The notes beneath the pieces were generated by a model. The model did not search any database and was not told where the DNA came from. It was given only the letters and a program-made list of their open reading frames with translations. Both the position numbers and the translations under genes were made by a program. A stretch of DNA of 10,648 nucleotides, taken from positions 1-10,648 of the forward strand of contig JAIXXW010000315.1 of the NCBI GenBank assembly GCA_027490555.1. The letters are read 5' to 3'. How positions within the stretch are numbered: position 1 is the first letter of the stretch; each line of letters begins with the position of its first letter. Shown piece by piece: positions 1 through 7,150 of the stretch. The stretch is from Comamonadaceae bacterium (GTDB taxonomy: Bacteria; Pseudomonadota; Gammaproteobacteria; Burkholderiales; Burkholderiaceae_C).

Positions 1-143
1 GGCTGGCCCAGGTTGGCGGTGTAGGCATAGGGCAGGGCACCCTTTTGCTTCATCCACAGCAAGGCCGCGGAGGTGTCCAGTCCGCCCGAAAAGGCGATGC
101 CGACTTTTTGCCCCTTGGGCAGGTTTTGCAAGATGGTGCTCAT
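1..143 (-). CDS. argG: Argininosuccinate synthase, N-terminal fragment (continues off the left edge)
   Basis: ArgG joins citrulline and aspartate using ATP to make argininosuccinate, the penultimate step of arginine synthesis, in the cytoplasm. Only the first 47 codons are in the window. The translation begins MSTILQNLPKGQKVGIAFSG and continues GLDTSAALLWMKQKGALPYA. The SGGLDTS stretch (residues 19-25) is the ATP pyrophosphatase P-loop of this family, and the wording matches the E. coli-type (longer) class of ArgG rather than the shorter class. The ATG at 143-141 is the natural start because it lies 6 bases after the ppnP stop and gives the usual N-terminus. I see no good Shine-Dalgarno sequence, so translation may be coupled to ppnP. 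Catalytic and citrulline-binding parts lie outside the window. The identification is firm; completeness cannot be judged. Confidence 0.95.
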   Translation of the reverse strand, partial: MSTILQNLPKGQKVGIAFSGGLDTSAALLWMKQKGALPYAYTANLGQ

Positions 144-149
144 GGCAGA

Positions 150-467
150 TCAGCCGAAGTGGCAGATGTAGTGGTAGGGCTCGGTCACGCGGATCTCGAA
201 CTTGGAATGGCCAGGGATGCTGAATTTCTCGCCCGCAACAGATTTGACCCATTCATGGCTGCCGTCGAGCTTGTATTCGCAGGAGCCGGCCACGCATTCC
301 ATGATCTCGGGGGCGCCGGTGTTGAAGGTCAGGGTGGCCGGCAAGATTACACCGACCGAGAGTTGGGTGCCATCGGGCAAGGTCAGGCTGTGGCTGACGC
401 ATTTGCCTTCGAAATAAACATTGGCTTGGGTTTTGACGGAAACGCCGTCGATGGATGGGGTGGTCAT
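150..467 (-). CDS. ppnP: Pyrimidine/purine nucleoside phosphorylase PpnP (DUF1255, cupin fold)
   Basis: PpnP splits several purine and pyrimidine nucleosides with phosphate, releasing the base and ribose-1-phosphate, and serves nucleoside salvage. The product has 105 residues; the E. coli protein (formerly YaiE) has about 94, and the extra residues are at the N-terminus. Family hallmarks visible are SVGVILP (37-43), the TFNTGAPEIMECVAG block (47-61), the FSIPGHSKFEI cupin strand (82-92) and the end motif EPYHYICHFG (96-105). It has no signal peptide and is cytoplasmic. It is the promoter-proximal gene of a likely two-gene unit with argG, 6 bases apart. The ATG at 467 has no clear ribosome binding site; no better start is visible. 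The upstream leader holds a terminator hairpin about 40 bases before the start, described separately. Confidence 0.92.
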   Translation of the reverse strand: MTTPSIDGVSVKTQANVYFEGKCVSHSLTLPDGTQLSVGVILPATLTFNTGAPEIMECVAGSCEYKLDGSHEWVKSVAGEKFSIPGHSKFEIRVTEPYHYICHFG

Positions 468-506
468 GGGTGAAACAGGCCAGGGTTAACGTTGCGGTCT
501 GCCCGC

Positions 507-532
507 AAAAAAACGCGGCCTGTGAGGCCGCG
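507..532 (-). terminator. Rho-independent terminator of the glycine-zipper gene
   Basis: On the minus strand a perfect 7-bp GC stem CGCGGCC / GGCCGCG with a 5-base loop is followed directly by seven T. It lies about 60 bases past the stop codon of the glycine-zipper gene at 595 and so probably ends that transcript. A second inverted repeat, TTGCGG / CCGCAA with a 5-base loop (492-508), overlaps the T run by two bases, so two folds could compete. The ppnP start is only 39 bases beyond the T run. Confidence 0.88.
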
Positions 533-548
533 CCGATCATCAAGCCGT

Positions 549-554
549 ATTTTA
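549..554 (-). promoter_or_regulatory. Possible -10 box for ppnP-argG
   Basis: On the minus strand the sequence reads CCTAAAATACGG, containing TAAAAT (5 of 6 with the sigma-70 -10 consensus). No convincing -35 box is found 16-18 bases upstream. If used, transcription would begin near 542 and the leader of ppnP would contain the terminator hairpin at 507-532. This is the best promoter candidate in the 127-base gap but it is only an inference. Confidence 0.3.
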
Positions 555-594
555 GGACACCCGGATCAGGCCGGTGGAGGGGGCGCTGAAAGAC

Positions 595-1320
595 TCAGCG
601 CCAGTAGCCCCGGTCGAATTGGGCGCTGTGGCGATGCCAGCGCACGGGATCGTGGACATGCCGATGCCCGTGGTAGCGGACCACGGGGCGGGGGCTGTAC
701 CAGCTCAGGTCGATGTGGCTGTAAACGGGCAGGCGGCTGGTGTACACCGGGGGAGGCAGGTAGACCACAGGCGGGGCCACGGTGGTGACGCTGCTGTGGA
801 CCACGGCAGGGGCGGCTGGCGCTGGGCTCTCGGAACGCAAGCCCTGTCCTATCGGGGTGACTTGCAAGGGGATGGTGGTGCCCGGGTCTTGCGGCAGTTG
901 GACGGTGTACTGCTTGCCGGCGTACTCGTAAACCACGTTGTAGCCGACCAGGCGGTTTTCATAGACGTTCTGGGTGCTGCAGTGGGTCTGGTTTTGGACC
1001 AGGCCGGCCTGGGGGCCTTCGATCCGCTCGCCCACCAGGGATCCGCCCACGATGCCGATCATGGTGGCCAGGGCACGCCCTGTACCGTCACCGATGGCAT
1101 TGCCCATGGCGCCACCGGCAATGGCTCCCATCAGGGCGCCCGCCCCGGAGCTCGGGCTGGGCTGTGCCACGGGCACCTGGGTGCAGGTCTGGCGGGGCAC
1201 CAGCACCTGCTGGTACACCGGGGTTCTGGACAAGACATTGCCCACCTCTTGGGCACCCACCTCCATGGGCACCAAAGCAGTCCAACCCAGTACGGTGGCG
1301 GTCAGCAAAATGGTCTTCAT
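595..1320 (-). CDS. Secreted glycine-zipper 2TM-domain protein with Pro/His-rich tail
   Basis: The 241-residue product begins with a Sec signal peptide (MKTILLTATVLGWTALVPMEVGA, probable cleavage after A23; no lipobox cysteine). Residues 59-97 form a Gly/Ala-rich segment with repeated GxxxG-type spacing (GAGALMGAIAGGAMGNAIG and IGIVGGSLVG), the glycine-zipper 2TM pattern of the Rickettsia 17-kDa antigen family, expected to insert in or associate with the outer membrane. Two cysteines (C46, C114) flank the zipper and could pair. Residues 115-155 (QNVYENRLVGYNVVYEYAGK) are the conserved region after the zipper in such proteins. The tail from 165 is Pro/Val-rich and ends with many histidines (218-231). 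The start is supported by AGGGAA nine bases upstream of the ATG. It is apparently a single gene ended by the terminator at 507-532. The exact role is unknown; related proteins are called envelope stress or surface antigens. Confidence 0.88.
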   Translation of the reverse strand: MKTILLTATVLGWTALVPMEVGAQEVGNVLSRTPVYQQVLVPRQTCTQVPVAQPSPSSGAGALMGAIAGGAMGNAIGDGTGRALATMIGIVGGSLVGERIEGPQAGLVQNQTHCSTQNVYENRLVGYNVVYEYAGKQYTVQLPQDPGTTIPLQVTPIGQGLRSESPAPAAPAVVHSSVTTVAPPVVYLPPPVYTSRLPVYSHIDLSWYSPRPVVRYHGHRHVHDPVRWHRHSAQFDRGYWR

Positions 1321-1421
1321 GTTCTATGTTCCCTGCGCGGTGATGACCCGGATAGTTTAGGCAAAATGGGCCCCAAAGTGGAGCCCCCCATTTGTAAAGA
1401 TGGGTAACAATTCCGGAGGGT

Positions 1422-1766
1422 TCAGACGGGCCATTGGTCCGGTGCGAAGCCCACGGTGATCTGGCCCGAGGGCCAGACAATCACGGGTCTTTTGATGCAG
1501 CTGGGGTGGGCAAGCATCACGGCTTTGGCACTGGCAGGGTCGCTGACGCTGGCCTGCACAGCCGCATCCAGCTGGCGCCAGGTGCTGCCTTTGCGGTTGA
1601 GCAGGGTTTCCCAGCCCAGCTGGGCCAGCCAGACGTCCAGGTCCTTGGCCGCAAGGCCTTGCTTTTTGAAGTCGTGGAAGGTGGCCTGCAGGCCATGGTC
1701 TGCCAGCCAGGTGCGGGCTTTTTTGACGGTGTCGCAGTTGGGTATGCCGTGAACAAGAGGGGCCAT
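1422..1766 (-). CDS. ArsC/Spx-family thioredoxin-fold protein, YffB type
   Basis: The product of 114 residues matches the length and layout of E. coli YffB (about 118). It starts MAPLVHGIPNCDTVKKARTW: a first beta strand, then a single redox-type cysteine C11 in NCDTVKKA, as in ArsC/Spx proteins. Further family marks are FHDFKKQGL (30-38), the LGWETLLNRKGSTWRQL block (50-66) and the IKRPVIV motif (91-97) that follows the substrate-side loop. The family includes arsenate reductases, Spx regulators and YffB, whose physiological role is uncertain, so arsenate reduction should not be assumed: the tail lacks an obvious arsenate-site signature and there is no ars operon here. I chose the ATG at 1766 because it matches the family N-terminus; upstream in-frame codons would add an unrelated extension overlapping folC. 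It is divergent to folC. Confidence 0.88.
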   Translation of the reverse strand: MAPLVHGIPNCDTVKKARTWLADHGLQATFHDFKKQGLAAKDLDVWLAQLGWETLLNRKGSTWRQLDAAVQASVSDPASAKAVMLAHPSCIKRPVIVWPSGQITVGFAPDQWPV

Positions 1767-1801
1767 GGGGTGGGTAACACAGAGTGAAGGGCGGTCTGGG
1801 C

Positions 1802-1807
1802 GACAAT
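1802..1807 (+). promoter_or_regulatory. Possible -10 box for folC, nearly leaderless
   Basis: GACAAT (4 of 6 with TATAAT) lies 8 bases before the folC ATG in the 49-base gap to the divergent gene. No -35 box is recognisable and no Shine-Dalgarno sequence precedes folC, which would fit a leaderless or near-leaderless transcript. Weak evidence. Confidence 0.25.
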
Positions 1808-1815
1808 CGCCGCCT

Positions 1816-3105
1816 ATGAAGACTCTACAGCAATGGCTCGACTGGTGCGAGCAATTACACCCGGTGGCCATTGACATGGGCTTGGACCGGGTGAAACAGG
1901 TCGCCGAGCGCATGGATCTGCGCTTTGACTGTCCGGTGATCACGGTGGCGGGCACCAATGGCAAGGGCTCAACCTGTGCCATGCTGGAAGCGGTGCTGCT
2001 GCAAGCGGGATACCGCACAGGGGTCTACACATCGCCACACCTGGTGCATTTTGAGGAGCGCTGCCGTTTGCACGGCGAGTCGGCCCAGGCCTCGGTCTTG
2101 GCCGATGCTTTCGCCGCGGTGGAGGCCGTGCGGGGCGATGTCAGCCTGACCTATTTCGAATTCAGCACCTTGGCGATTTTGCATGCCATGGCCGGGGCCG
2201 CGCTGGACGTCGTGATTCTGGAAGTGGGCATGGGTGGCCGCCTCGATGCGGTCAACATCGTGGACGCCGATTGCACCATCATCACCAGCGTGGACATTGA
2301 CCACGCCGCCATCCTGGGCCCGGACCGCGAGACCATCGGCCGGGAAAAGGCGGGCGTGATGAGGGCCGGGCGGCCAGTGATCGTGAGCGATCCGGTCCCA
2401 CCCCGCAGCGTGATCGGCCACGGGGAGGCCCTCGGTGCCGATGTCTGGCTGTTTGGCCGGGATTTCAATTATTCAGGGGACAAGCAGCAGTGGGCCTGGG
2501 CCGGACGCGACAGACGCTACAGCGGCATGGCCTACCCGGCCTTGCGGGGTGCCAACCAGTTGATCAACGCTTCCGGCGTGCTCGCCGCCCTGGAGGCGCT
2601 GCGCCAACGCATCCCGGTGACCGCCCAGGCGGTGCGCAATGGCCTGGCCATGGTGGAGTTGCCGGGGCGTTTTCAGATCGTGCCGGGGCAGCCGGTGCTG
2701 GTGCTGGACGTGGCCCACAACCCGCACTCGGTGGCGGCTTTGGCCGTCAACCTGGATGCGATGGGTTTTTACCCGACCACCCATGCCGTGCTGGGTGCTA
2801 TGGCCGACAAAGACCTCTTGCCCATGTTCCAACGGGTCAACCCCCTGGTGGACCGCTGGTATTTCACCGATTTGCCCTTGCCCCGAGCCGCCCGGGCGGC
2901 CGATTTGCAGCAGATGTGGCAGGCCCAAAACCAGCGCGGCGATGTGGCCAGCAGCCTGCATGCCGACCCGATGCAGGCCCTCCAGGCCGCCATCGATGCG
3001 GCGGACCCGGCTGATAGAATCATCGTCTTTGGCTCCTTTTATACCGTGGGCGGTGTGTTGAAAGACGGCATTCCGCGTCTGCAAGCCAAACACCTCAGCC
3101 CTTGA
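1816..3105 (+). CDS. folC: Bifunctional folylpolyglutamate synthase / dihydrofolate synthase
   Basis: FolC adds glutamate to dihydropteroate to make dihydrofolate and then extends the glutamate tail of reduced folates, using ATP, in the cytoplasm. The product has 429 residues, close to the E. coli enzyme (422). Visible Mur-ligase-type motifs are the P-loop GTNGKGST (46-53), TYFEFSTLAILHA, the LEVGMGGRLDAVN block, ITSVDIDHAAILG, the C-terminal-domain motif DVAHNPHS (298-305), LGAMADKD and the closing FGSFYTVGGVLK. All key elements are intact. An in-frame start exists at 1765, but it would add 17 unrelated residues and overlap the divergent gene, so the ATG at 1816 (MKTLQQWLDWCEQLHP) is chosen. 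It heads the plus-strand operon; the next gene starts 9 bases after its stop. Confidence 0.96.
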   Translation: MKTLQQWLDWCEQLHPVAIDMGLDRVKQVAERMDLRFDCPVITVAGTNGKGSTCAMLEAVLLQAGYRTGVYTSPHLVHFEERCRLHGESAQASVLADAFAAVEAVRGDVSLTYFEFSTLAILHAMAGAALDVVILEVGMGGRLDAVNIVDADCTIITSVDIDHAAILGPDRETIGREKAGVMRAGRPVIVSDPVPPRSVIGHGEALGADVWLFGRDFNYSGDKQQWAWAGRDRRYSGMAYPALRGANQLINASGVLAALEALRQRIPVTAQAVRNGLAMVELPGRFQIVPGQPVLVLDVAHNPHSVAALAVNLDAMGFYPTTHAVLGAMADKDLLPMFQRVNPLVDRWYFTDLPLPRAARAADLQQMWQAQNQRGDVASSLHADPMQALQAAIDAADPADRIIVFGSFYTVGGVLKDGIPRLQAKHLSP

Positions 3106-3114
3106 GCAATTGCC

Positions 3115-3876
3115 ATGGCGTTTTTCAAGTTCCGACTTCCTGGTGAAGCCCCTTCCGCAGAGGGGGTGGTCGCGCCACCCAGTGAAAGCCTCGACATGGT
3201 CCGTCGCCGGGCACGCCATCGGCTCATCGGGGCCGTGGTCCTGGTTTTGGGCGCGGTGCTGGGTTTCCCCTGGTTGTTTGACACCCAGCCCAGGCCGGTT
3301 TCGGTGGACACACCGATTGTGGTGCCCGACCGGCAGAAAACGCCCTTGCTGTCCGACACTGCGCCGGTGCCTGCCTCGCAATCCCCGGCCAAGCCCCTGC
3401 TGCCAGCGCCCGAAGCCTCGGTGCCCACCGCATCCAGTCTGGATGCCCGTGAAGAGGTGGTGCCCACGTCCCCAGCGGTGTCCAGCGCCCAAGTGCCCGA
3501 AAAGCCAGCCGACAAACCCGCAGACAAGGCGGCTGACAAACCACCTGCCCCCCCTGTTGCAGCCCGGGCCGAGGCCGCGCCCACATCCCGTGATGACGGC
3601 GCCAAAGCCCAGGCCTTGCTCGAAGGCACGCCTGCCAAAGCCGCAAGCGCCCGCGTGGCGATCCAGGTCGGGGCCTTCAGCGATGCCGCCAAGATCCGAG
3701 AAGTGCGCAGCAAACTGGAACAGGCCGGCCTGAAAACCTACACCCAGGTGTTGGAAAAGGACGGCAAAAGGACAACCCGCATCCGTGTGGGGCCGTTTGA
3801 AAGCAAAGAAGACGCCGACAAAGCCGCCGCACGCATCCGCAAGCTCGACCTGCCGGTTGTCATTTTGAAGCTCTGA
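3115..3876 (+). CDS. SPOR-domain cell-division protein, DedD-like
   Basis: The 253-residue product is a bitopic inner-membrane protein. It has a short basic cytoplasmic N-terminus (RRRARHR at 30-36), one transmembrane helix (about 37-55), a long Pro/Ala-rich periplasmic linker (56-177) and a C-terminal SPOR domain (about 178-253). SPOR domains bind denuded glycan strands at the division septum. The visible SPOR marks are RVAIQVGAFSD (180-190) and TTRIRVGPFESKEDAD (220-235). The linker contains a small ADK repeat (PADKPADKAADK, 131-142). DedD of E. coli sits between folC and cvpA too, so both position and architecture support a DedD-like role. The stop overlaps nothing: cvpA starts one base later, suggesting translational coupling. 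Confidence 0.92.
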   Translation: MAFFKFRLPGEAPSAEGVVAPPSESLDMVRRRARHRLIGAVVLVLGAVLGFPWLFDTQPRPVSVDTPIVVPDRQKTPLLSDTAPVPASQSPAKPLLPAPEASVPTASSLDAREEVVPTSPAVSSAQVPEKPADKPADKAADKPPAPPVAARAEAAPTSRDDGAKAQALLEGTPAKAASARVAIQVGAFSDAAKIREVRSKLEQAGLKTYTQVLEKDGKRTTRIRVGPFESKEDADKAAARIRKLDLPVVILKL

Positions 3877-3877
3877 C

Positions 3878-4372
3878 ATGGCCGTCGCCCTGACCGATTG
3901 GTTGCTGTTGGGGGTGTTGATGGCCTCCCTGGTGTTGGGGTTTTGGCGGGGCCTGGTGCATGAAATCTTGTCCCTGGCCGGCTGGGTCGCTGGTTTCATT
4001 GTGGCCCAATGGCTGGCGGCGGATGTGGTCGGTCTCTTGCCTTTCGTCCAGGGGGCTCCTGCCTCTGTGCAGTATGCGGTGGCCTTTGTGGTGGTCTTCG
4101 TGGCCACCCTGTTTGCGGCAGGCATCCTGTCCTGGTTGATCAAAAAACTGATCGACTCTGTGGGTTTGAGGACTGTTGACCGCTCGTTGGGCGCCGTGTT
4201 TGGTCTGGCGCGGGGCATGGTGGTTTTGTTGGCCGTGACGGTTTTGTTGCAACTTTTGGGCATGACATCCGAGCCCTGGTGGCAAGAGGCTGTTGGCCCG
4301 GTTTGGCTGGAAACGGCGTTGCAGGGCCTCAAGCCATTGCTGCCCCAGAAATTTGTGGATTTTTTGCCCTGA
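3878..4372 (+). CDS. cvpA: CvpA family inner-membrane protein
   Basis: CvpA was named for colicin V production in E. coli; its molecular function is not settled, and envelope-related roles have been proposed. The 164-residue product has four predicted membrane segments (about 6-22, 27-47, 64-87 and 103-125). The family's conserved blocks are present: LVLGFWRGLVHEILSLAGW (18-36) and TVDRSLGAVFGLARGMV (99-115). Length agrees with the E. coli protein (about 162). It starts one base after the SPOR gene stop, and purF follows after 41 bases, the same order as in E. coli and Pseudomonas. GAAG 7 bases ahead of the ATG is a modest ribosome binding site. No PurR-like operator is recognisable upstream. 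Confidence 0.95.
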   Translation: MAVALTDWLLLGVLMASLVLGFWRGLVHEILSLAGWVAGFIVAQWLAADVVGLLPFVQGAPASVQYAVAFVVVFVATLFAAGILSWLIKKLIDSVGLRTVDRSLGAVFGLARGMVVLLAVTVLLQLLGMTSEPWWQEAVGPVWLETALQGLKPLLPQKFVDFLP

Positions 4373-4413
4373 TCGTTTCCCCGGGCACGGCCATTTCTTG
4401 AACGGATGAATCT

Positions 4414-5928
4414 ATGTGTGGAATCGTCGGCGTTGTCAGCAGCGCACCGGTCAATCAGCTGATCTATGACGCCTTGTTGCTCTTGCAGCACCGGGGGCAA
4501 GATGCTGCGGGCATCGTGACGCAGCGGGACCGCAAGTTTTTCATGCACAAGGCCAAAGGCATGGTGCGCGATGTTTTCCGCACCCGCAACATGCGCAGCC
4601 TGCCCGGCAACTGTGGCCTGGGCCAGGTGCGTTACCCCACCGCTGGCAATGCCTTCAGCGAAGAAGAGGCGCAGCCCTTTTATGTCAACGCGCCCTTTGG
4701 CCTGGTCTTGGTGCACAACGGCAACCTGACCAATGCCCACGCCCTCAAGGCCGAATTGTTTTCCAACGACCACCGCCACATCAACACCGACAGCGATTCT
4801 GAAGTTCTGCTGAACGTGCTGGCCCACGAGTTGGAAAAAACCACTCGCGGCCTGCCGCTCAAGCCGGTGGACGTGTTCGAGGCCGTGCGCGGTGTGAACC
4901 GGCGTGTCAAGGGCTCTTATGCGGTGATCGCCCTGATCGCAGGCCACGGTTTGTTGGCTTTCCGCGACCCGCACGGCATCCGCCCCTTGTGTCTGGGCCG
5001 CAGCGCCGAAGGCCACCTGATGCTGGCCAGCGAGTCGGTGGCCCTGGACGGAACGGGTCACCGTTTCGAGCGCGATGTGTCGCCTGGCGAGGCGATTTTT
5101 GTCGATCTGGACGGTCAGATGCACACCGCGCATTGCGCTGAAAAATCGCAGCTCAGCCCCTGCATTTTCGAGTACGTTTACCTGGCCAGGCCCGACTCCA
5201 CCATGGACGGGATCTCGGTGTACCAGGCTCGGCTGAACCTGGGCGAGGCCCTGGCCAAACGGGTCATCTCCACCGTCCCACCGAGCGACATCGATGTGGT
5301 GATCCCGATCCCGGAATCGAGCCGGCCCAGCGCCACCCAGCTGGCCCACCTGCTGGGCATACCCTACCGCGAAGGTTTTGTGAAAAACCGCTATGTGGGG
5401 CGGACCTTCATCATGCCGGGTCAGGCCGTGCGCAAAAAGTCGGTGCGCCAAAAGCTCAACGTGATTGCCAGCGAATTCAAGGGACGAAATGTCCTGCTGG
5501 TGGACGACTCGATCGTGCGCGGCACCACCAGCCGAGAGATCGTGCAGATGGCCCGGGATGCAGGGGCCCGCAAGGTCTACCTGGCCAGCGCGGCACCGCC
5601 CGTTCGCTACCCCAATGTTTACGGCATCGACATGCCCACCACCCAGGAGTTGGTGGCGCATGACCGCACCATCGAAGAGATTCGCGAGATCATCGGCTGC
5701 GATGCCCTGATTTACCAGGATGTGGCCGCCATGAAAACCGCGGTGGCCCAGGCGCGTGTCAACGCTGCCGGTGCACTGTCCGACTTTGATGCATCCTGCT
5801 TCGATGGCGTCTATGTGACCGGCGATGTGTCGAGTGACGACATCCGCCGTTTGAACCAAACCCGTCCCTCCACCGAAGAGGGTGAGGATGACCCTTCGCG
5901 TTTGGCTTTGCCCAACGCCAGCGTGTGA
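4414..5928 (+). CDS. purF: Amidophosphoribosyltransferase
   Basis: PurF makes 5-phosphoribosylamine from PRPP and glutamine, the committed step of purine synthesis. The 504-residue product matches E. coli PurF (505). Domain 1 is a class II glutamine amidotransferase: catalytic Cys2 follows Met1 directly (MCGIVGVV), so there is no propeptide of the Bacillus type. HRGQD (26-30), R73 in GQVRYPT and HNGN (101-104) are the expected active-site residues. Domain 2 is a phosphoribosyltransferase with the PRPP loop VLLVDDSIVRGTT (360-372). I see no iron-sulfur cysteine set, again like the E. coli type. AACGGA 8 bases before the ATG is a weak ribosome binding site. metZ begins 9 bases after the stop. 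Confidence 0.97.
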   Translation: MCGIVGVVSSAPVNQLIYDALLLLQHRGQDAAGIVTQRDRKFFMHKAKGMVRDVFRTRNMRSLPGNCGLGQVRYPTAGNAFSEEEAQPFYVNAPFGLVLVHNGNLTNAHALKAELFSNDHRHINTDSDSEVLLNVLAHELEKTTRGLPLKPVDVFEAVRGVNRRVKGSYAVIALIAGHGLLAFRDPHGIRPLCLGRSAEGHLMLASESVALDGTGHRFERDVSPGEAIFVDLDGQMHTAHCAEKSQLSPCIFEYVYLARPDSTMDGISVYQARLNLGEALAKRVISTVPPSDIDVVIPIPESSRPSATQLAHLLGIPYREGFVKNRYVGRTFIMPGQAVRKKSVRQKLNVIASEFKGRNVLLVDDSIVRGTTSREIVQMARDAGARKVYLASAAPPVRYPNVYGIDMPTTQELVAHDRTIEEIREIIGCDALIYQDVAAMKTAVAQARVNAAGALSDFDASCFDGVYVTGDVSSDDIRRLNQTRPSTEEGEDDPSRLALPNASV

Positions 5929-5937
5929 GCCAGCAAC

Positions 5938-7149
5938 ATGACAGAACCATCCCGTTTCGACGATTTGCACCTGGAAACCCTGGCCGTGCGCGCCGCGGTC
6001 GAGCGCAGCCAGTATGGCGAAAACTCCGAAGCGCTGTTCCTGACCAGTGGATATGTACAGTCCACGGCCGAATCGGCCGCCCGGCGTTTTGCGGGCGATG
6101 AAGAGGGCTACACCTACGGCCGCTATGGCAACCCCACAGTGACCAGCATGGAAATACGCCTGGCCGCCCTGGAGGGCACCGAAGCGGCCATGGGCACAGC
6201 CTCGGGGATGTCCGCCATCTTGATGATGTGCCTGGGTTTGCTCAAGGCCGGGGACCATGTCCTGTGTTCGCGTTCCATGTTCGGCTCGACCATCAAGCTC
6301 ATCGGCTCGGATCTCGCCAAGTTTGGCGTGGAGTCCAGCTTTGTCTCGCAAACCGATTTGCAGGCCTGGCAGGCGGCGATCCGCCCCAACACCCGGCTCT
6401 TCTTTGCCGAAACCCCCACCAACCCGCTGACCGAGGTGTGCGACATCCAAGCCTTGGCAGATTTGGCGCACAACGCGGGTGCCTTGTTCGCCGTGGACAA
6501 CTGTTTTGCCACACCGGCTTTGCAGCGTCCGGTCACCATGGGGGCCGACATCATCATGCATTCGGGCACCAAGTACCTGGATGGCCAGGGCCGGGTGATG
6601 GCGGGTGCATTGTGTGCCCCCCAGCAAATGATCACCGAAAAGTTTTTGCCCGTGCTCAAGAGCGGGGGCATGACGCTCGCCCCCTTCAATGCCTGGGTGG
6701 TGCTCAAAGGTCTGGAAACACTGGACCTGCGCATGCGTGCGCAATCTGCGCGTGCCCAGATCCTGGCCGAATGGCTGGAAAAACACCCTGCAGTTGCACG
6801 CGTTCACTACCCGGGCCTGGCCAGCCACCCGCAGCACGGTCTGGCCATGCGCCAGATGGCCGGCCTGGGCGGCGCCGTCTTGTCTTTTGAGGTGAAAGCC
6901 GATGGCCCCGAGCAGGCCCGTGCGCGCGCCTTCCATGTGCTGGATGCCATGCACATGTTGTCCTTGTCCACCAACCTGGGCGACACCAAAACCCTGGTGG
7001 CCCACCCGGCCAGCACCTCGCACGGCCGTTTGACCGAAGCCCAGCGTCTGGCCGCTGGCATTGGCCAGGGCCTGATCCGCGTGGCCGTGGGCCTGGAGTA
7101 CCCGCAAGACATCCAAAAAGACCTCTCCCGAGGTCTCGACACTTTCTGA
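5938..7149 (+). CDS. metZ: O-succinylhomoserine sulfhydrylase
   Basis: MetZ is a PLP enzyme that makes homocysteine directly from O-succinylhomoserine and sulfide, bypassing cystathionine, in methionine synthesis. The 403-residue product is a Cys/Met-metabolism PLP protein. Visible marks are the YGRYGNPTV substrate/PLP region (60-68), ASGMSAI (88-94), the FFAETPTNPLTEV block (155-167), VDNCFATP (186-193) and the PLP-binding lysine K212 in HSGTKYLDGQGR. The end motif SLGDTKTLV-like stretch is present as LSTNLGDTKTLVAHPAS. Family members (cystathionine synthases and lyases) are similar, but the SRSMFGST and SGTKYLDGQGRV wording and the position next to purF, as in Pseudomonas aeruginosa, favour MetZ. 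No clear ribosome binding site; gltX starts one base after the stop. Confidence 0.93.
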   Translation: MTEPSRFDDLHLETLAVRAAVERSQYGENSEALFLTSGYVQSTAESAARRFAGDEEGYTYGRYGNPTVTSMEIRLAALEGTEAAMGTASGMSAILMMCLGLLKAGDHVLCSRSMFGSTIKLIGSDLAKFGVESSFVSQTDLQAWQAAIRPNTRLFFAETPTNPLTEVCDIQALADLAHNAGALFAVDNCFATPALQRPVTMGADIIMHSGTKYLDGQGRVMAGALCAPQQMITEKFLPVLKSGGMTLAPFNAWVVLKGLETLDLRMRAQSARAQILAEWLEKHPAVARVHYPGLASHPQHGLAMRQMAGLGGAVLSFEVKADGPEQARARAFHVLDAMHMLSLSTNLGDTKTLVAHPASTSHGRLTEAQRLAAGIGQGLIRVAVGLEYPQDIQKDLSRGLDTF

Positions 7150-7150
7150 T

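Noticed and set aside
574..1407. Plus-strand frame of 277 codons
   Set aside because: It is antisense to the glycine-zipper gene, which has a signal peptide, domain pattern, ribosome site and terminator in its favour.
1422..1766. Annotation as an arsenate reductase with arsenic resistance role
   Set aside because: The family fold is clear, but the sequence follows YffB and there are no other ars genes, so the resistance role is not supported.
1401..1779. 9-base repeat TGGGTAACA flanking the YffB-like gene (1401-1409 and 1771-1779)
   Set aside because: Repeats of 9 bases are expected by chance many times in a window of this length; no other support for a binding site.
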